Of a stretch of 64,000 nt of DNA, positions 9,001-17,263 are shown in pieces (positions within the stretch are counted from its first letter, which is position 1; every line of letters begins with the position of its first letter). The notes under the pieces were generated by a model. The model saw nothing but the letters and a program-made list of their open reading frames with translations. It ran no database searches and had not been told where the DNA came from. The position numbers and the translations under genes were made by a program. Source of the DNA: Limisphaera sp049537155 (GTDB lineage Bacteria; Verrucomicrobiota; Verrucomicrobiia; Limisphaerales; Limisphaeraceae); assembly GCF_049537155.1 (NCBI RefSeq), contig NZ_JBMVQZ010000001.1, positions 372,001 to 436,000 on the forward strand, given 5' to 3'.

Positions 9001-10086
9001 ATGGCGCAGAACGGTCGCATCCGGGTCGTCGTCGGCATGAGCGGTGGGGTGGACTCCTCCGCCACCGCCGCCCTGTTGCTCGAACAGGGTTACGACGTGA
9101 TCGGCATCACCCTGAAACTCTGGCCGCAGGACTGCCGTTACCGGGCCGAGGACAAGTGCTGCGGGCCGCAGGCCGTCATGGATGCACGCGCCGTGTGCGA
9201 TCGCCTGGGCATCCCCTACTACCTCATCGACGAGTCGGCCGAGTTCCAGCAGATCGTCATCCGGTACTTCGCCGAGGAATACAAGCGGGGGCGGACACCC
9301 AATCCTTGCGTCATCTGCAACCAGGAACTCAAGTTCGGCCGGCTGCTCGAGCGTGCCTCGCGTCTGGGGGCCCATTACGTGGCGACCGGTCATTACGCCC
9401 GGCTGGAACGCACGCCCGAGGGACGCACCCTGCTCTATCGCGGCCGTGACCCGCGCAAAGATCAGAGCTATTTCCTCTTTTCCCTTCGCCAGGAACAACT
9501 GGCGCGGGCCCTGTTCCCGCTGGGGGATCGCACCAAGTCGGAAACGCGCCAGGTCGCCCGCCGCTGTCGGCTCAAGACCGCCGACAAGGTCGAGAGCCAG
9601 GAGATCTGCTTCGTCCCGGACAATGACTACGGGCGCTTCCTGCGCGAGTCCAACCTCGTGGAACCGCGCCCGGGTGAGATCGTCGATCTGCAGGGCCGCG
9701 TCCTGGGGCATCACGAGGGAGTGGCGTTTTACACCATCGGCCAGCGGCGCGGCCTCCGCGTGGCCGCCGGCCGGCCGCTCTACGTGGTGGACCTGGACCC
9801 GGAGAACAATCGCGTCATCGTGGGAGAGGACAGCCACCTGCTGGCCGACACGTTCGTCATCGAACGCTGCAACTGGATTCCCTTCGACCAACTGACCGAG
9901 CCGATCGAGGTCACCGTGAAAATCCGCTACAATCACCCCGGCACCCCGGCTCGTGTGGAACCATTGGAAAAAGACCGCGCCCGGGTCCACCTGCACGTGC
10001 CGCAGCGGGCCCTCACGCCCGGCCAGGCAGCGGTCTGTTATCAGGGTGACCTCGTCGTGGGCGGCGGCTGGATCTGCCGGCAGTAA
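9001..10086 (+). CDS. mnmA: tRNA-specific 2-thiouridylase MnmA
   Basis: A 361-aa enzyme that installs the 2-thio group on U34 of tRNA-Lys, -Glu and -Gln using a relayed sulfur. The PP-loop SGGVDSS is at residues 14-20. The two cysteines of the persulfide/disulfide pair are Cys106 (NPCVICN) and Cys203 (QEICFVPD). TGHYARL and KDQSYFLF are further family blocks, and the C-terminal beta-barrel has GEIVD and YTIGQRRGL. An extra cysteine (Cys103) sits next to the catalytic one, and Cys45, Cys53 and Cys54 form a small cluster (DCRYRAEDKCCG), which is usual in this subfamily. The start is set by the conserved N terminus and the promoter-like element 9 nt upstream. Confidence 0.96.
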   Translation: MAQNGRIRVVVGMSGGVDSSATAALLLEQGYDVIGITLKLWPQDCRYRAEDKCCGPQAVMDARAVCDRLGIPYYLIDESAEFQQIVIRYFAEEYKRGRTPNPCVICNQELKFGRLLERASRLGAHYVATGHYARLERTPEGRTLLYRGRDPRKDQSYFLFSLRQEQLARALFPLGDRTKSETRQVARRCRLKTADKVESQEICFVPDNDYGRFLRESNLVEPRPGEIVDLQGRVLGHHEGVAFYTIGQRRGLRVAAGRPLYVVDLDPENNRVIVGEDSHLLADTFVIERCNWIPFDQLTEPIEVTVKIRYNHPGTPARVEPLEKDRARVHLHVPQRALTPGQAAVCYQGDLVVGGGWICRQ

Positions 10087-10189
10087 GGGCGGGCGATCCC
10101 TCGCTCCGCCGCACCCGGCGCCGCCTGTCACGGGGCAGGCCGCCGTCGCTTCACCGGATGCGCGTATCCCCTGCGGGTCGCGCCCCGCC

Positions 10190-11260
10190 TCACAATCCGC
10201 CCGAAGATCCCGGACGTGCGGATTTGGCCAGGACCTTCTGCACCCAGTCCTGGTGGTCGAGGTACCACCGCACCGTCTCGCGCAAGCCCTGCTCGAAGCT
10301 GTGGGCCGGCGTCCAGCCGAGCTCCCGCCGGATCTTGCTGGCGTCGATCGCGTAGCGGCGGTCGTGTCCCGGCCGATCCTTCACGAACGTGATGAGTTTC
10401 CGCGAGTTCCCACCCAGGTCGGGTCGGAACTCGTCAATCAGATCGCAGATCCGTTCCACGATCCGCAGGTTGGGCCACTCGTTGTTGCCGCCGATGTTGT
10501 ACGTCTCCCCCACCCGACCGCGGGTCAGCACCTGCCACAATGCCTCGGCATGATCGAGTACGTAGAGCCAATCGCGCACGTTCATCCCGTCGCCGTAAAC
10601 GGGGATCGGCCGCCGGTGCAACGCACTCAGAATCACCACCGGGATCAGTTTTTCCGGAAACTGATACGGCCCGTAATTGTTCGAGCAGTTCGTGATCAGT
10701 GTGGGCAACCCGTACGTGTGATGATACGCGCGAACCAGCATGTCGGAAGCCGCCTTGCTGGCCGAGTAGGGCGAGTTGGGCGCGTAGGGGGTCGTTTCCG
10801 TGAAATAGCCCGTGGGACCCAGCGAGCCGTACACCTCGTCCGTGCTCACGTGATGGAAGCGGAATCCGCCCGGGGGCGGCTCCACCCCGCCCTGGCCTTC
10901 CAGCCAGCAGAGCCGGCAGGCTTCCAGCAAATGGAAGGTCCCCACGATGTTCGTATGGATGAAATCCCCCGGACCTGTGATCGACCGGTCCACGTGTGAT
11001 TCGGCCGCCAGATGCATCACGTGGGTGATCCGGTGTCGCCGGACCACGTCGAACACGGCGGCCTTGTCGCGCAGGTCCACCCTCTCGAACACGTACTTCG
11101 GATGGCCCGCCACCCGTTCGAGGTTCTCCAGGTGCCCGGCGTAGGTCAGACAGTCCAGATTCACCAGCACCCGGATCTCCGGCCGGTCAATGATGTGGTG
11201 GATCAGGTTCGACCCGATGAACCCCGCGCCACCGGTGACCAACAGATTCATCATCTCCAT
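10190..11260 (-). CDS. rfbB: dTDP-glucose 4,6-dehydratase
   Basis: A 356-aa extended short-chain dehydrogenase (RmlB), second step of dTDP-L-rhamnose synthesis. It has the NAD-binding TGGAGFIGSN at the N terminus, HLAAESHVDRSI, STDEVYG and the catalytic YSASK. It is the last gene of the minus-strand rfbACDB operon, 21 bp after rfbD. A strong Shine-Dalgarno (GGGAGGAG) lies 3 nt before the ATG at 11260 and 9 nt before an alternative ATG at 11254, so the true start may be the latter. No clear terminator follows. Confidence 0.96.
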   Translation of the reverse strand: MEMMNLLVTGGAGFIGSNLIHHIIDRPEIRVLVNLDCLTYAGHLENLERVAGHPKYVFERVDLRDKAAVFDVVRRHRITHVMHLAAESHVDRSITGPGDFIHTNIVGTFHLLEACRLCWLEGQGGVEPPPGGFRFHHVSTDEVYGSLGPTGYFTETTPYAPNSPYSASKAASDMLVRAYHHTYGLPTLITNCSNNYGPYQFPEKLIPVVILSALHRRPIPVYGDGMNVRDWLYVLDHAEALWQVLTRGRVGETYNIGGNNEWPNLRIVERICDLIDEFRPDLGGNSRKLITFVKDRPGHDRRYAIDASKIRRELGWTPAHSFEQGLRETVRWYLDHQDWVQKVLAKSARPGSSGGL

Positions 11261-11281
11261 TCGCTCCTCCCTGCAGATTGG

Positions 11282-12178
11282 CTATTCGCCGCCCAGGGCC
11301 AGGCGCAAAGCCGTTTCCCAGTGCGGGAGCGCCAGCCCGAACGTGCGTTCCAGTTTCTCACATGACAGGACCGACCAGGCCGGGCGGCGGGCCGGCGTGG
11401 GATATTCCTCCGTCCGAATCGGAATCACCTCGCGGCATTTGCGCTCCCCGGCGGGCACCGTTTCGACAATGCGCCGCGCGAATTCGTACCACGAGGTCTC
11501 GCCGGCGCAGCGCAGGTGGTACACCCCGCTCCACCGCTCCGGGTCCGGCTGCACCAGCACCTGTTGCAGAGCCAGGGCCGTCGCCTCCGCAATCAACCTG
11601 CACCAGGTCGGGCTTCCGATCTGGTCGGCCACCACCCGGAGCGTCTCCCGTTCCCGTGCCAGCCGCAACATGGTCAGCAGGAAATTGTTCCCCCGCATCC
11701 CGTAGACCCAGCAGAGCCGGAAGATCAAATGGGCACAACCGGACGCCTGCACCGCCTGGTCCCCCTCCAGTTTCGTCCGCCCATAAGTGTTCAGCGGACC
11801 GGTGGGATCCGTCTCCACGTATGGCCGCTGTTGCCTGCCATCGTACACGTAGTCGGTCGAATAGTGCACCAGCCAGGTGCCCGTGTCCCTGGCCAGCCGG
11901 GCCAACCGTTCCGGAGCCAGGGCATTGACCTGCCGGGCACGTTCCGGTTCCGACTCGGCGCGGTCCACGGCCGTGTAGGCCGCCGCGTTCACGATGATCG
12001 CCGGCGCCACCTGCCGGACGACCCTTTCCAGCATCTCCCCGTCTGCAAGGTCCAGCTCCGGATGGTCCCACGCGTGCACCTCACCCAAGGGGGCCAAGGC
12101 CCGCCGCAGTTCCCAACCGACCTGCCCCCGATGGCCCAACAGAAGAATCCTTGGCAGCCGTGGCAAACCCGTGTTCAT
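11282..12178 (-). CDS. rfbD: dTDP-4-dehydrorhamnose reductase
   Basis: A 298-aa RmlD-type SDR, the last step to dTDP-L-rhamnose. It shows LLLGHRGQVGWEL (NADPH-binding GxxGxxG), NAAAYTAVDRAESEP, the substrate-region STDYVYDG, and the catalytic YGRTKLEGD. The start at 12178 begins the conserved sequence and overlaps the rfbC stop by 4 bp (ATGA), so the two are translationally coupled; the longer in-frame extension lies inside rfbC. Order on this strand is rfbA, rfbC, rfbD, rfbB. Confidence 0.96.
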   Translation of the reverse strand: MNTGLPRLPRILLLGHRGQVGWELRRALAPLGEVHAWDHPELDLADGEMLERVVRQVAPAIIVNAAAYTAVDRAESEPERARQVNALAPERLARLARDTGTWLVHYSTDYVYDGRQQRPYVETDPTGPLNTYGRTKLEGDQAVQASGCAHLIFRLCWVYGMRGNNFLLTMLRLARERETLRVVADQIGSPTWCRLIAEATALALQQVLVQPDPERWSGVYHLRCAGETSWYEFARRIVETVPAGERKCREVIPIRTEEYPTPARRPAWSVLSCEKLERTFGLALPHWETALRLALGGE

Positions 12179-12723
12179 GGGAAAAGTTTTTCCTCCGGCA
12201 GATCCCGCAGGCGCAGCCCCTGCCGATCTTTCTCCGACAGGACCGGGTCCTCCACCGGCCAGGGAATGGCCAGGTCGGGATCGTTCCACAACAAGGTCGT
12301 CTCATGCTCCGGCGCGTAGAAGGCCGTGCATTTGTAGGCGAACAGGGCGGTCTCGCTCACCACGGCAAATCCATGGGCAAACCCGGGCGGGATGTAGAGC
12401 TGCCGCTTGTTGTCCGCCGACAGCGTCACGCCGTACCAGCGGCCGAACGTGGGCGAGCTCCGCCGCAGATCCACCGCCACGTCGAACACCTCACCCTGCA
12501 ACACGTACACCAGTTTCCCCTGGGCGGAGGGGTTCTGAAAATGCAGACCACGCACGGCGCCACGGCGCGAAAACGACAGGTTGTCCTGCACAAACGGACC
12601 TCTGATGCCCGCCTCGCTGTAACGCCGCTCGTTCCAGGTTTCCAGAAAGAACCCGCGGGCATCGCCGAAGACCCTGGGCTCGATGAGCAACAGCCCCTCC
12701 AGATCGCACGGAAGAACTTTCAT
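12175..12723 (-). CDS. rfbC: dTDP-4-dehydrorhamnose 3,5-epimerase
   Basis: A 182-aa RmlC cupin, third enzyme of the rhamnose pathway. It has the family start (EPRVFGDARGFFLETWN), the catalytic-His block GAVRGLHFQ, the substrate-binding LYIPPGFAHGF, and the YAPEHE segment. Length is normal. It overlaps rfbA by 4 bp upstream and rfbD by 4 bp downstream, the signature of a tightly coupled operon. Confidence 0.96.
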   Translation of the reverse strand: MKVLPCDLEGLLLIEPRVFGDARGFFLETWNERRYSEAGIRGPFVQDNLSFSRRGAVRGLHFQNPSAQGKLVYVLQGEVFDVAVDLRRSSPTFGRWYGVTLSADNKRQLYIPPGFAHGFAVVSETALFAYKCTAFYAPEHETTLLWNDPDLAIPWPVEDPVLSEKDRQGLRLRDLPEEKLFP

Positions 12724-13598
12724 GCGGCACGACGTGCCTCTGCAATAACCTCATGCTCCAGATAATACCGATACTCGCAGCGTGGCATGCGCGACACCAG
12801 TGCCTCCAGCTCCTCCAAGGTGATGAACCCCTGCCGGAAGGCCGCCTCCTCCGGACAACCGATCTTGATCCCCTGCCGTTTTTCGATCGTCTGCACGTAG
12901 GCCGACGCCTCGTGCAGGCTGCTGCTCGTTCCGGCGTCCAACCAGGCAAACCCCCGACTCAACCGGTACACGCGCAGTTGACCCCGCCGCAGGTACTCCA
13001 CGTTCACATCCGTGATCTCCAGCTCACCGCGCGCCGAGGGCTTCAGTTTGCGGGCGATCTCGACCACCTGGTTGTCGTAGATGTACAGGCCGGGCACCGC
13101 ATAGTTGCTGCGGGGGTTCTGCGGCTTTTCCTCGATGGATATCGCCCGGCCGTTTTCGTCGAACTCCACCACGCCGTACCGGCGGGGATCATGCACGTGA
13201 TACCCGAAAATGACCGCCCCCGATTCGAACTCTGCAAAGGCGCGCTGGAAACTGTCCGCACCGTAGAAGATGTTGTCGCCCAGGATCAACGCCACCGAAT
13301 CGGATCCGATGAAGCTCTCGGCAATCAGGAAGGCCTGCGCAATCCCTTCCGGACGGGGCTGTTCGCGATACTCCATCTTCAGACCCCACTGGGTGCCGTC
13401 GCCGAACAACTGCCGGAAACGCGGCAGATCCTGGGGGGTGGAGATGAGACAGATTTCGCGAATGCCCCCCTCGATCAACGTGGTCAGGGGGTAGTAAACC
13501 ATCGGCTTGTCGTAAACCGGCTGCAGTTGCTTGCTCGCCACGAGTGTGAGCGGGTACAAGCGCGAGCCGGCTCCTCCAGCCAGGATAATGCCCTTCAT
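12720..13598 (-). CDS. rfbA: Glucose-1-phosphate thymidylyltransferase
   Basis: A 292-aa RmlA enzyme that makes dTDP-glucose and is usually feedback-inhibited by dTDP-rhamnose. Diagnostic are MKGIILAGGAGSRLYPLT (nucleotide loop), KPMVYYPL, LGDNIFYG and SIEEKPQNP. It is the first gene of the operon, so the four genes make dTDP-L-rhamnose, probably for a surface glycan or for glycosylation of the nearby flagellins (the latter is only an inference from proximity). Confidence 0.97.
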   Translation of the reverse strand: MKGIILAGGAGSRLYPLTLVASKQLQPVYDKPMVYYPLTTLIEGGIREICLISTPQDLPRFRQLFGDGTQWGLKMEYREQPRPEGIAQAFLIAESFIGSDSVALILGDNIFYGADSFQRAFAEFESGAVIFGYHVHDPRRYGVVEFDENGRAISIEEKPQNPRSNYAVPGLYIYDNQVVEIARKLKPSARGELEITDVNVEYLRRGQLRVYRLSRGFAWLDAGTSSSLHEASAYVQTIEKRQGIKIGCPEEAAFRQGFITLEELEALVSRMPRCEYRYYLEHEVIAEARRAA

Positions 13599-13606
13599 CG
13601 CCGCGC

Positions 13607-13636
13607 AAGATAACCCGCCGGGGTGGCACGGGCCAA
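13607..13636 (-). promoter_or_regulatory. Candidate rfb operon promoter, leaderless type
   Basis: On the minus strand: TTGGCC (13636-13631), 18-nt spacer, TATCTT (13612-13607), then 8 nt to the rfbA ATG. No Shine-Dalgarno lies between, in line with a leaderless message. Confidence 0.35.
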
Positions 13637-13723
13637 TCCGGAATCACCCCGGAACGGGGCTCGGGCCGGCCATCCACAACCCCCGGGATCTCACCGGTCT
13701 CCGCCTTCCGCCCGGACGCAGGT

Positions 13724-14638
13724 TCAGTAGTTGAACATCCTCCGGCCCGTGGCATACAGGGTGTAGCCCGTCCGCTCCAGGTACCAGGCAAAGTCCTGGC
13801 GACCTGCGGCATCGAAGCCCACGGGCGTGTAGGCGTAGCGCACTGGCAGCCTGGAGGTGCGACTCAGCCAGCGGTGGATCTCCGAGTGCCCGTCGGCAAA
13901 GGAGAAACCACAGGCGCCCGCGTGATAGCTGGCGGGTTGATCCTGCCAGTTGGCCGCCGACGGGCTGTTGATGAAATACCCGTCATTGATCGAGTCGGCG
14001 TGTTCCTCGATGAACAGCCAGGTCCGCGCCGGCGCCGGCACTTCCGACATTTTCAAGTACTGTCGGTAGTTGGCGTCTCCCCAGTGTTTGCCCTGGATGG
14101 TCGGGTCCAGGCCGGGATTGCTGGCCGTGCTGAAGCGGCCGAACAATGCGTTCATGGAGTAGCTCCGCACCCGGTAGGGAAAACCTCTCGCCTGCTGCAC
14201 GGGGCTCAGGTAATTGTCCGCCGGACAGCGATAGGCGCCCAGTACGCCGGCGGTATATCGCCCCAGCACCCCGTTGGCGAGCCACAGAAGATTGGTGTTG
14301 CTCCGGTCCGCCACGCTGCCCGAGGCGCCCCAGGTCATGACATTGTTGACCCAGTTGTCCAGCCGACCGTTGTTGATGGCTTCAATTGTCTCGGCCACTC
14401 CGTAGTTGTTGGGGACCCGGTCGTTGTGATCGGCCAGGTAAAGCTGCACGGCCGTGGCCAGCGTTTTGGTGTTGTTCAGGCAGGCGATCCCCAGGGCCTT
14501 GCTCTTGGCTCGACTGAGCGCGGGCAAAAGCATCCCCGCCAGGATGGCAATGATGGCAATGACCACCAGGAGCTCGATGAGTGTAAACGCGTCCGAAACG
14601 GAGGCGCGCCTTCGGCGTGGCTCGTTTTTCGTGCGCAT
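13724..14638 (-). CDS. Pseudopilin-like protein with prepilin cleavage motif and H-x9-DG C-terminal motif
   Basis: A 304-aa protein with a basic leader and a type IV prepilin N-terminal motif (AFTLIELLVVIAIIAILAGMLLPAL); processing by a prepilin peptidase would occur before FTLIE. The C-terminal domain carries His-x9-Asp-Gly (YHAGACGFSFADGH), the variant typical of Planctomycetes and Verrucomicrobia, which encode many paralogs. It probably acts as a minor or major pseudopilin at the envelope, served by a GspE/GspF-type motor such as the one encoded at 43.9-49.9 kb. It stands alone, separated from the rhamnose genes upstream by a 125-bp gap. Confidence 0.88.
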   Translation of the reverse strand: MRTKNEPRRRRASVSDAFTLIELLVVIAIIAILAGMLLPALSRAKSKALGIACLNNTKTLATAVQLYLADHNDRVPNNYGVAETIEAINNGRLDNWVNNVMTWGASGSVADRSNTNLLWLANGVLGRYTAGVLGAYRCPADNYLSPVQQARGFPYRVRSYSMNALFGRFSTASNPGLDPTIQGKHWGDANYRQYLKMSEVPAPARTWLFIEEHADSINDGYFINSPSAANWQDQPASYHAGACGFSFADGHSEIHRWLSRTSRLPVRYAYTPVGFDAAGRQDFAWYLERTGYTLYATGRRMFNY

Positions 14639-15317
14639 GGTTGAGGCGGAGACCTGGACCGGCCCGGTTCATCCGTAGCCAGGAGCCAGACTTCACCCAA
14701 CCGTTAGCAGATAGCGGGACACCCGGCAACCGTGGGAGCCGGGTCGGCGGTCGCTTCGGACAATCCGGACAGAGGGCACGAGGCTCGGCCACTGGCAGGC
14801 CCTTGAACCACCGTAGGACCGCCGGAACAGAGGCCGCGGACAGATTCGCAAAGAGCTTTTCACGCGGGTTCCGCGCCCGCCTCCGAAGGCGAGGGAGCAC
14901 ACACCTCGAAGCGGCGGTTGCCCCACACAGAGACCGTCACCAGGGTGGTCTGATAAAAAAAAACACCCCGCCTTTGCCGTGCCGCAACTCTTCCTCTGAA
15001 CATGTTTTGCAACATGTTGGGACGGCCGCGCTGCTTTCGGCTTCCTTCCCGCAGGAAGGCCTGCCGGCCACAGCTTGGATGCGGCTTGGGTCCCTCGATG
15101 GTGAGTACGGTTCAAGGACTTTGTTGCGGATCACGCGCAAGGCAGGGTAAATCCGAGTCTGCCCGTCTCCAGCCTCTGGCAAAGAGCCGCGGTGGATTCA
15201 CCACCGCTCACCGTCCTACCTATCGGCCGGAACCGCCCGCCGCTCAAGTCAAAAATGCGCGCTCCTCGAACAGGGCACACGGACGCGTGCAACGGTTGGT
15301 GCGCGGAGCAGGGAGGT
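14639..15317. other. Gene-free stretch of about 680 bp with palindromic and hairpin elements
   Basis: No reading frame here has recognisable or coding-like protein. It should hold the pseudopilin promoter (minus strand) and the end of the flagellar transcript. It contains a run of nine A at 14953-14961 on the plus strand (U-tract on the minus strand, but without a good stem before it), the palindrome pair at 14999-15018, and a perfect 6-bp stem CCTTCC/GGAAGG with a 4-nt loop at 15044-15059. Confidence 0.5.
14999..15018. repeat. Two copies of palindrome AACATGTT separated by TTGC (operator-like)
   Basis: AACATGTT at 14999-15006 and again at 15011-15018, each self-complementary, centre-to-centre 12 bp (just over one helical turn). 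This would suit cooperative binding of two dimers on one DNA face. It stands out from the GC-rich background. The regulator and target are unknown. Confidence 0.45.
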
Positions 15318-15701
15318 TCACGAAAAACGCGACCAAACGGAGCGCGCGGGCGCGCTCATTCCGCGGGAAAAGCGCCGGACCCGGGCGGCCACGCCGTTCC
15401 AATGCTCCATTTCCTGCCGGAGTTTCCCCAGCCGTTCCGCCAGGAGCCGCTGGTTGTACCGCTCGCGCTCAATCAGTGCACTCACCAGCGAGCGGATCTC
15501 TTCCCGGGCGGAGCTCCCGGGTCGCAACTCCCTCGTCATCCGGTCCCTTCCTTCCCACTCCGCCTGTAGATCGCGGATGCGATCTTGGCAGAATCGAAGG
15601 GACTCCCAATCGTCCCGTTGGATGGCCTCGGTTTCGCGCTCGGCCATTTCCAGCCAGGACCGCAGGAAGTCGAGCGTGGGGTCCTGCCCGAAGATGCCCA
15701 T
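15318..15701 (-). CDS. Probable FliT/FlgN-like flagellar export chaperone
   Basis: A 127-aa, highly charged and predicted all-helical protein (WLEMAERETEAIQRDDWESLRFCQDRI ... REEIRSLVSALIERERYNQRLLAERL). Short helical proteins directly after fliS are usually FliT or FlgN chaperones for FliD or hook-associated proteins; sequence alone is too diverged for certainty. The start at 15701 is 4 bp after the fliS stop and fits an operon. It is the last gene of the flagellar block. The C-terminal end is basic. Confidence 0.6.
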   Translation of the reverse strand: MGIFGQDPTLDFLRSWLEMAERETEAIQRDDWESLRFCQDRIRDLQAEWEGRDRMTRELRPGSSAREEIRSLVSALIERERYNQRLLAERLGKLRQEMEHWNGVAARVRRFSRGMSAPARSVWSRFS

Positions 15702-15705
15702 GGCC

Positions 15706-16185
15706 TTAAGCCGGAGGTGCGGCAGCAAAGGCCGGACGAGGTTCGGCAGGGAGGGCACCACCCTGCTGCGCCAGCATGGTCGCCCACGCATCCCGCAAGG
15801 TTTGCAAATGCCGTTGAACCTCCTCGATCCCCGACCTTTCCTTGCGCAGGTTGCTCTCGAACAACCGGCGCTCGAAATAATCGTAGAGCCGGCGCAGCGT
15901 GGCGGCGAATTGCCCGCCCCGTTCCATGTTGAGGGAAAAGTTCAGTTCCCGGATGATGTCCACGGCCTTTTGGGTGCCGTTGTGAATGGTGGCGTTGGCC
16001 GTGGCGGGATCGTCACTGGCAAAACCCCGCAGGGCCTGGTCCAACGCCCGGAGGGCACCATCGTAGAGCATCAGGATCAGTTGGCCGGGCGGGGCGGTCT
16101 GGGTGGCCACGCGCCGGTACGATTCCCAAGGGTTGCGAGGGACCATGGTCTGAAAGCTGGGGAGCCGGGGTTGCGCCTTACTCAC
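15706..16185 (-). CDS. fliS: Flagellar export chaperone FliS
   Basis: A 159-aa cytoplasmic chaperone that binds the flagellin C terminus and prevents early polymerisation. The signature NPWESYRRVATQTAPPGQLILMLYDGALR is clear (residues about 18-46), followed by helices with NMERGGQFAATLRRLYDYFERRL. The Ala/Pro-rich tail is an extension. It overlaps the upstream FlgM-like gene by 8 bp, so translation is likely coupled. The flagellins it serves are 3-5 kb upstream on the same strand. Confidence 0.94.
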   Translation of the reverse strand: MSKAQPRLPSFQTMVPRNPWESYRRVATQTAPPGQLILMLYDGALRALDQALRGFASDDPATANATIHNGTQKAVDIIRELNFSLNMERGGQFAATLRRLYDYFERRLFESNLRKERSGIEEVQRHLQTLRDAWATMLAQQGGALPAEPRPAFAAAPPA

Positions 16186-16447
16186 TGTTCCTGAGTTTCA
16201 GCGCCAAAAGGTGCGACAAGCGGTCCAGGACCTCGTCGGGCGGATACTTGACATCCGCCGCGTAGACCCGGGCCTCCTCCACCTTCTCGGGCCGGACCTC
16301 GGGCGCTTCCGACAGGGCGCGCCCGACCGATCGTGCCCGCTCGAAGCTGGGCTTGTCGGCGGCCGCAGGCGCAGCCGCCACTTTCCGGGTGATGTTCTGA
16401 CTCACCCCCGGCTCACCGTAGCGGCCTGGATTGAACTCGATTTCCAT
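16178..16447 (-). CDS. FlgM-like protein, candidate anti-sigma-28 factor
   Basis: An 89-aa protein with a disordered N-terminal half (Ala/Pro/Lys-rich) and a helical C-terminal half (VRPEKVEEARVYAADVKYPPDEVLDRLSHLLALKL). This resembles FlgM, whose C-terminal helices bind sigma-28, including the RPEKVEEAR segment. Position supports it: the first gene behind a perfect sigma-28 promoter, directly before fliS, as flgM is often autoregulated by the sigma factor it blocks. ATG at 16447 was preferred over TTG at 16456. Similarity is moderate, so the function is an inference. Confidence 0.6.
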   Translation of the reverse strand: MEIEFNPGRYGEPGVSQNITRKVAAAPAAADKPSFERARSVGRALSEAPEVRPEKVEEARVYAADVKYPPDEVLDRLSHLLALKLRNSE

Positions 16448-16513
16448 ACTAAGCAAGCGCCTACATGGTGGCAGGCCTCGTTTTTTCGTTTCCTCTACGC
16501 CAATCCGGCTTGG

Positions 16514-16540
16514 TTATCGGCGTTGTCCGCGGCAACTTTA
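16514..16540 (-). promoter_or_regulatory. Sigma-28 promoter of the FlgM-like/fliS/FliT-like operon
   Basis: Minus strand: TAAA (16540-16537), exactly 15 nt, GCCGATAA (16521-16514). This is a perfect match to the enterobacterial FliA consensus TAAA-N15-GCCGATAA. The -35 includes the TAA stop codon of the upstream gene. The predicted leader is about 60 nt. Confidence 0.88.
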
Positions 16541-17254
16541 GCCGGAATTTTCGCGCCCCGGCAAGGTGGCCAACAACCAGGAAACCGTCAGCCGGGCCAG
16601 GGCCCGCGGCGCCCGCAGGCTCCGCCAGCATGCGTCCTCCTGCCCGGCATTCCACCAGCCGGTCCTGGTCGACCGGCGTGCCGCCCGGATGACAACCGGG
16701 TCGGCCGTGTCGAACACCTCGTCCGCAGCCCACCAGGTGCAACCGGAGCGCAGGTCCACCAAACGCAATCGCCATCCCACCACGGCCGGCGTGTAGGGGC
16801 GAAAAGTGGTCAACTCCGCAAAGAGGACGGCCTCGGCGTCGCTTGCCTCCCGCACCTTTTGCAGGAAGTCCGGTGGCAGGGGCTGCTCGGGGCTCCAACT
16901 GGGCCGCCCGGTGAGCTTCTGCAGTCGGCGGGCGGGAAGGAGCACGACCTCGGCAAAACCACTCCGCAACAGCTCCGTCTGCAGGGCGTCCAACAATCCC
17001 TGCTGCATTTCCGGTCCCAAATCCGGGAGTTCCACGTGCAACGGCAACAACACCACCCGCCGCAGATCCGCCGGCAGAGTGGGCGCGGCCCGATACACGT
17101 TCAGCCTCGCTGGCACGGCAGGTTTCGGCCCCGCCGGCAGCCATTGACCCCGACCGCTCCCGGCCCCGGCAAGCACCAACGCCACGGCCAGGAGCCCGGC
17201 CCAGCCCCGCAAGCCGCCTGGTTCCACTCCGGTCCTGACCGTCGCGCCGTTCAT
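16538..17254 (-). CDS. Exported protein of CsgG/LpoB/TolB-N-like fold, flagellar-locus associated
   Basis: A 238-aa protein with an N-terminal hydrophobic segment (LLAVALVLAGAGSG) consistent with a signal peptide; no lipobox Cys is visible at the cleavage region. The body (RRVVLLPLHVELPDLG ... GLLDALQTELLRSGFAEVVLLP ... EAVLFAELTTFRPYTP ... GWRLRLVDLRSG) has the strand-helix pattern of the CsgG/LpoB/FlgT middle-domain family, which act at the outer membrane or peptidoglycan. It lies 9 bp after fliD in the same operon, so a role in flagellar basal-body or envelope passage (FlgT-like) is possible but unproven. A shadow frame on the same strand starting at 17267 is not coding-like. Confidence 0.6.
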   Translation of the reverse strand: MNGATVRTGVEPGGLRGWAGLLAVALVLAGAGSGRGQWLPAGPKPAVPARLNVYRAAPTLPADLRRVVLLPLHVELPDLGPEMQQGLLDALQTELLRSGFAEVVLLPARRLQKLTGRPSWSPEQPLPPDFLQKVREASDAEAVLFAELTTFRPYTPAVVGWRLRLVDLRSGCTWWAADEVFDTADPVVIRAARRSTRTGWWNAGQEDACWRSLRAPRALARLTVSWLLATLPGRENSG

Positions 17255-17263
17255 GTCGCCACC

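Noticed and set aside
11210..11230. GGTTCGA motif suggesting a tRNA T-arm
   Set aside because: It lies inside rfbB coding sequence, and no acceptor or anticodon stem can be built around it.
14953..14961. Run of nine A/T as a Rho-independent terminator of the flagellar operon
   Set aside because: There is no GC-rich stem directly before the U-tract on the minus strand, and it is more than 350 bp after the last flagellar gene.
14617..15150. 177-aa plus and 140-aa minus open frames in the gene-free region
   Set aside because: Both are low-complexity and overlap each other; neither has a ribosome-binding site or a known motif.
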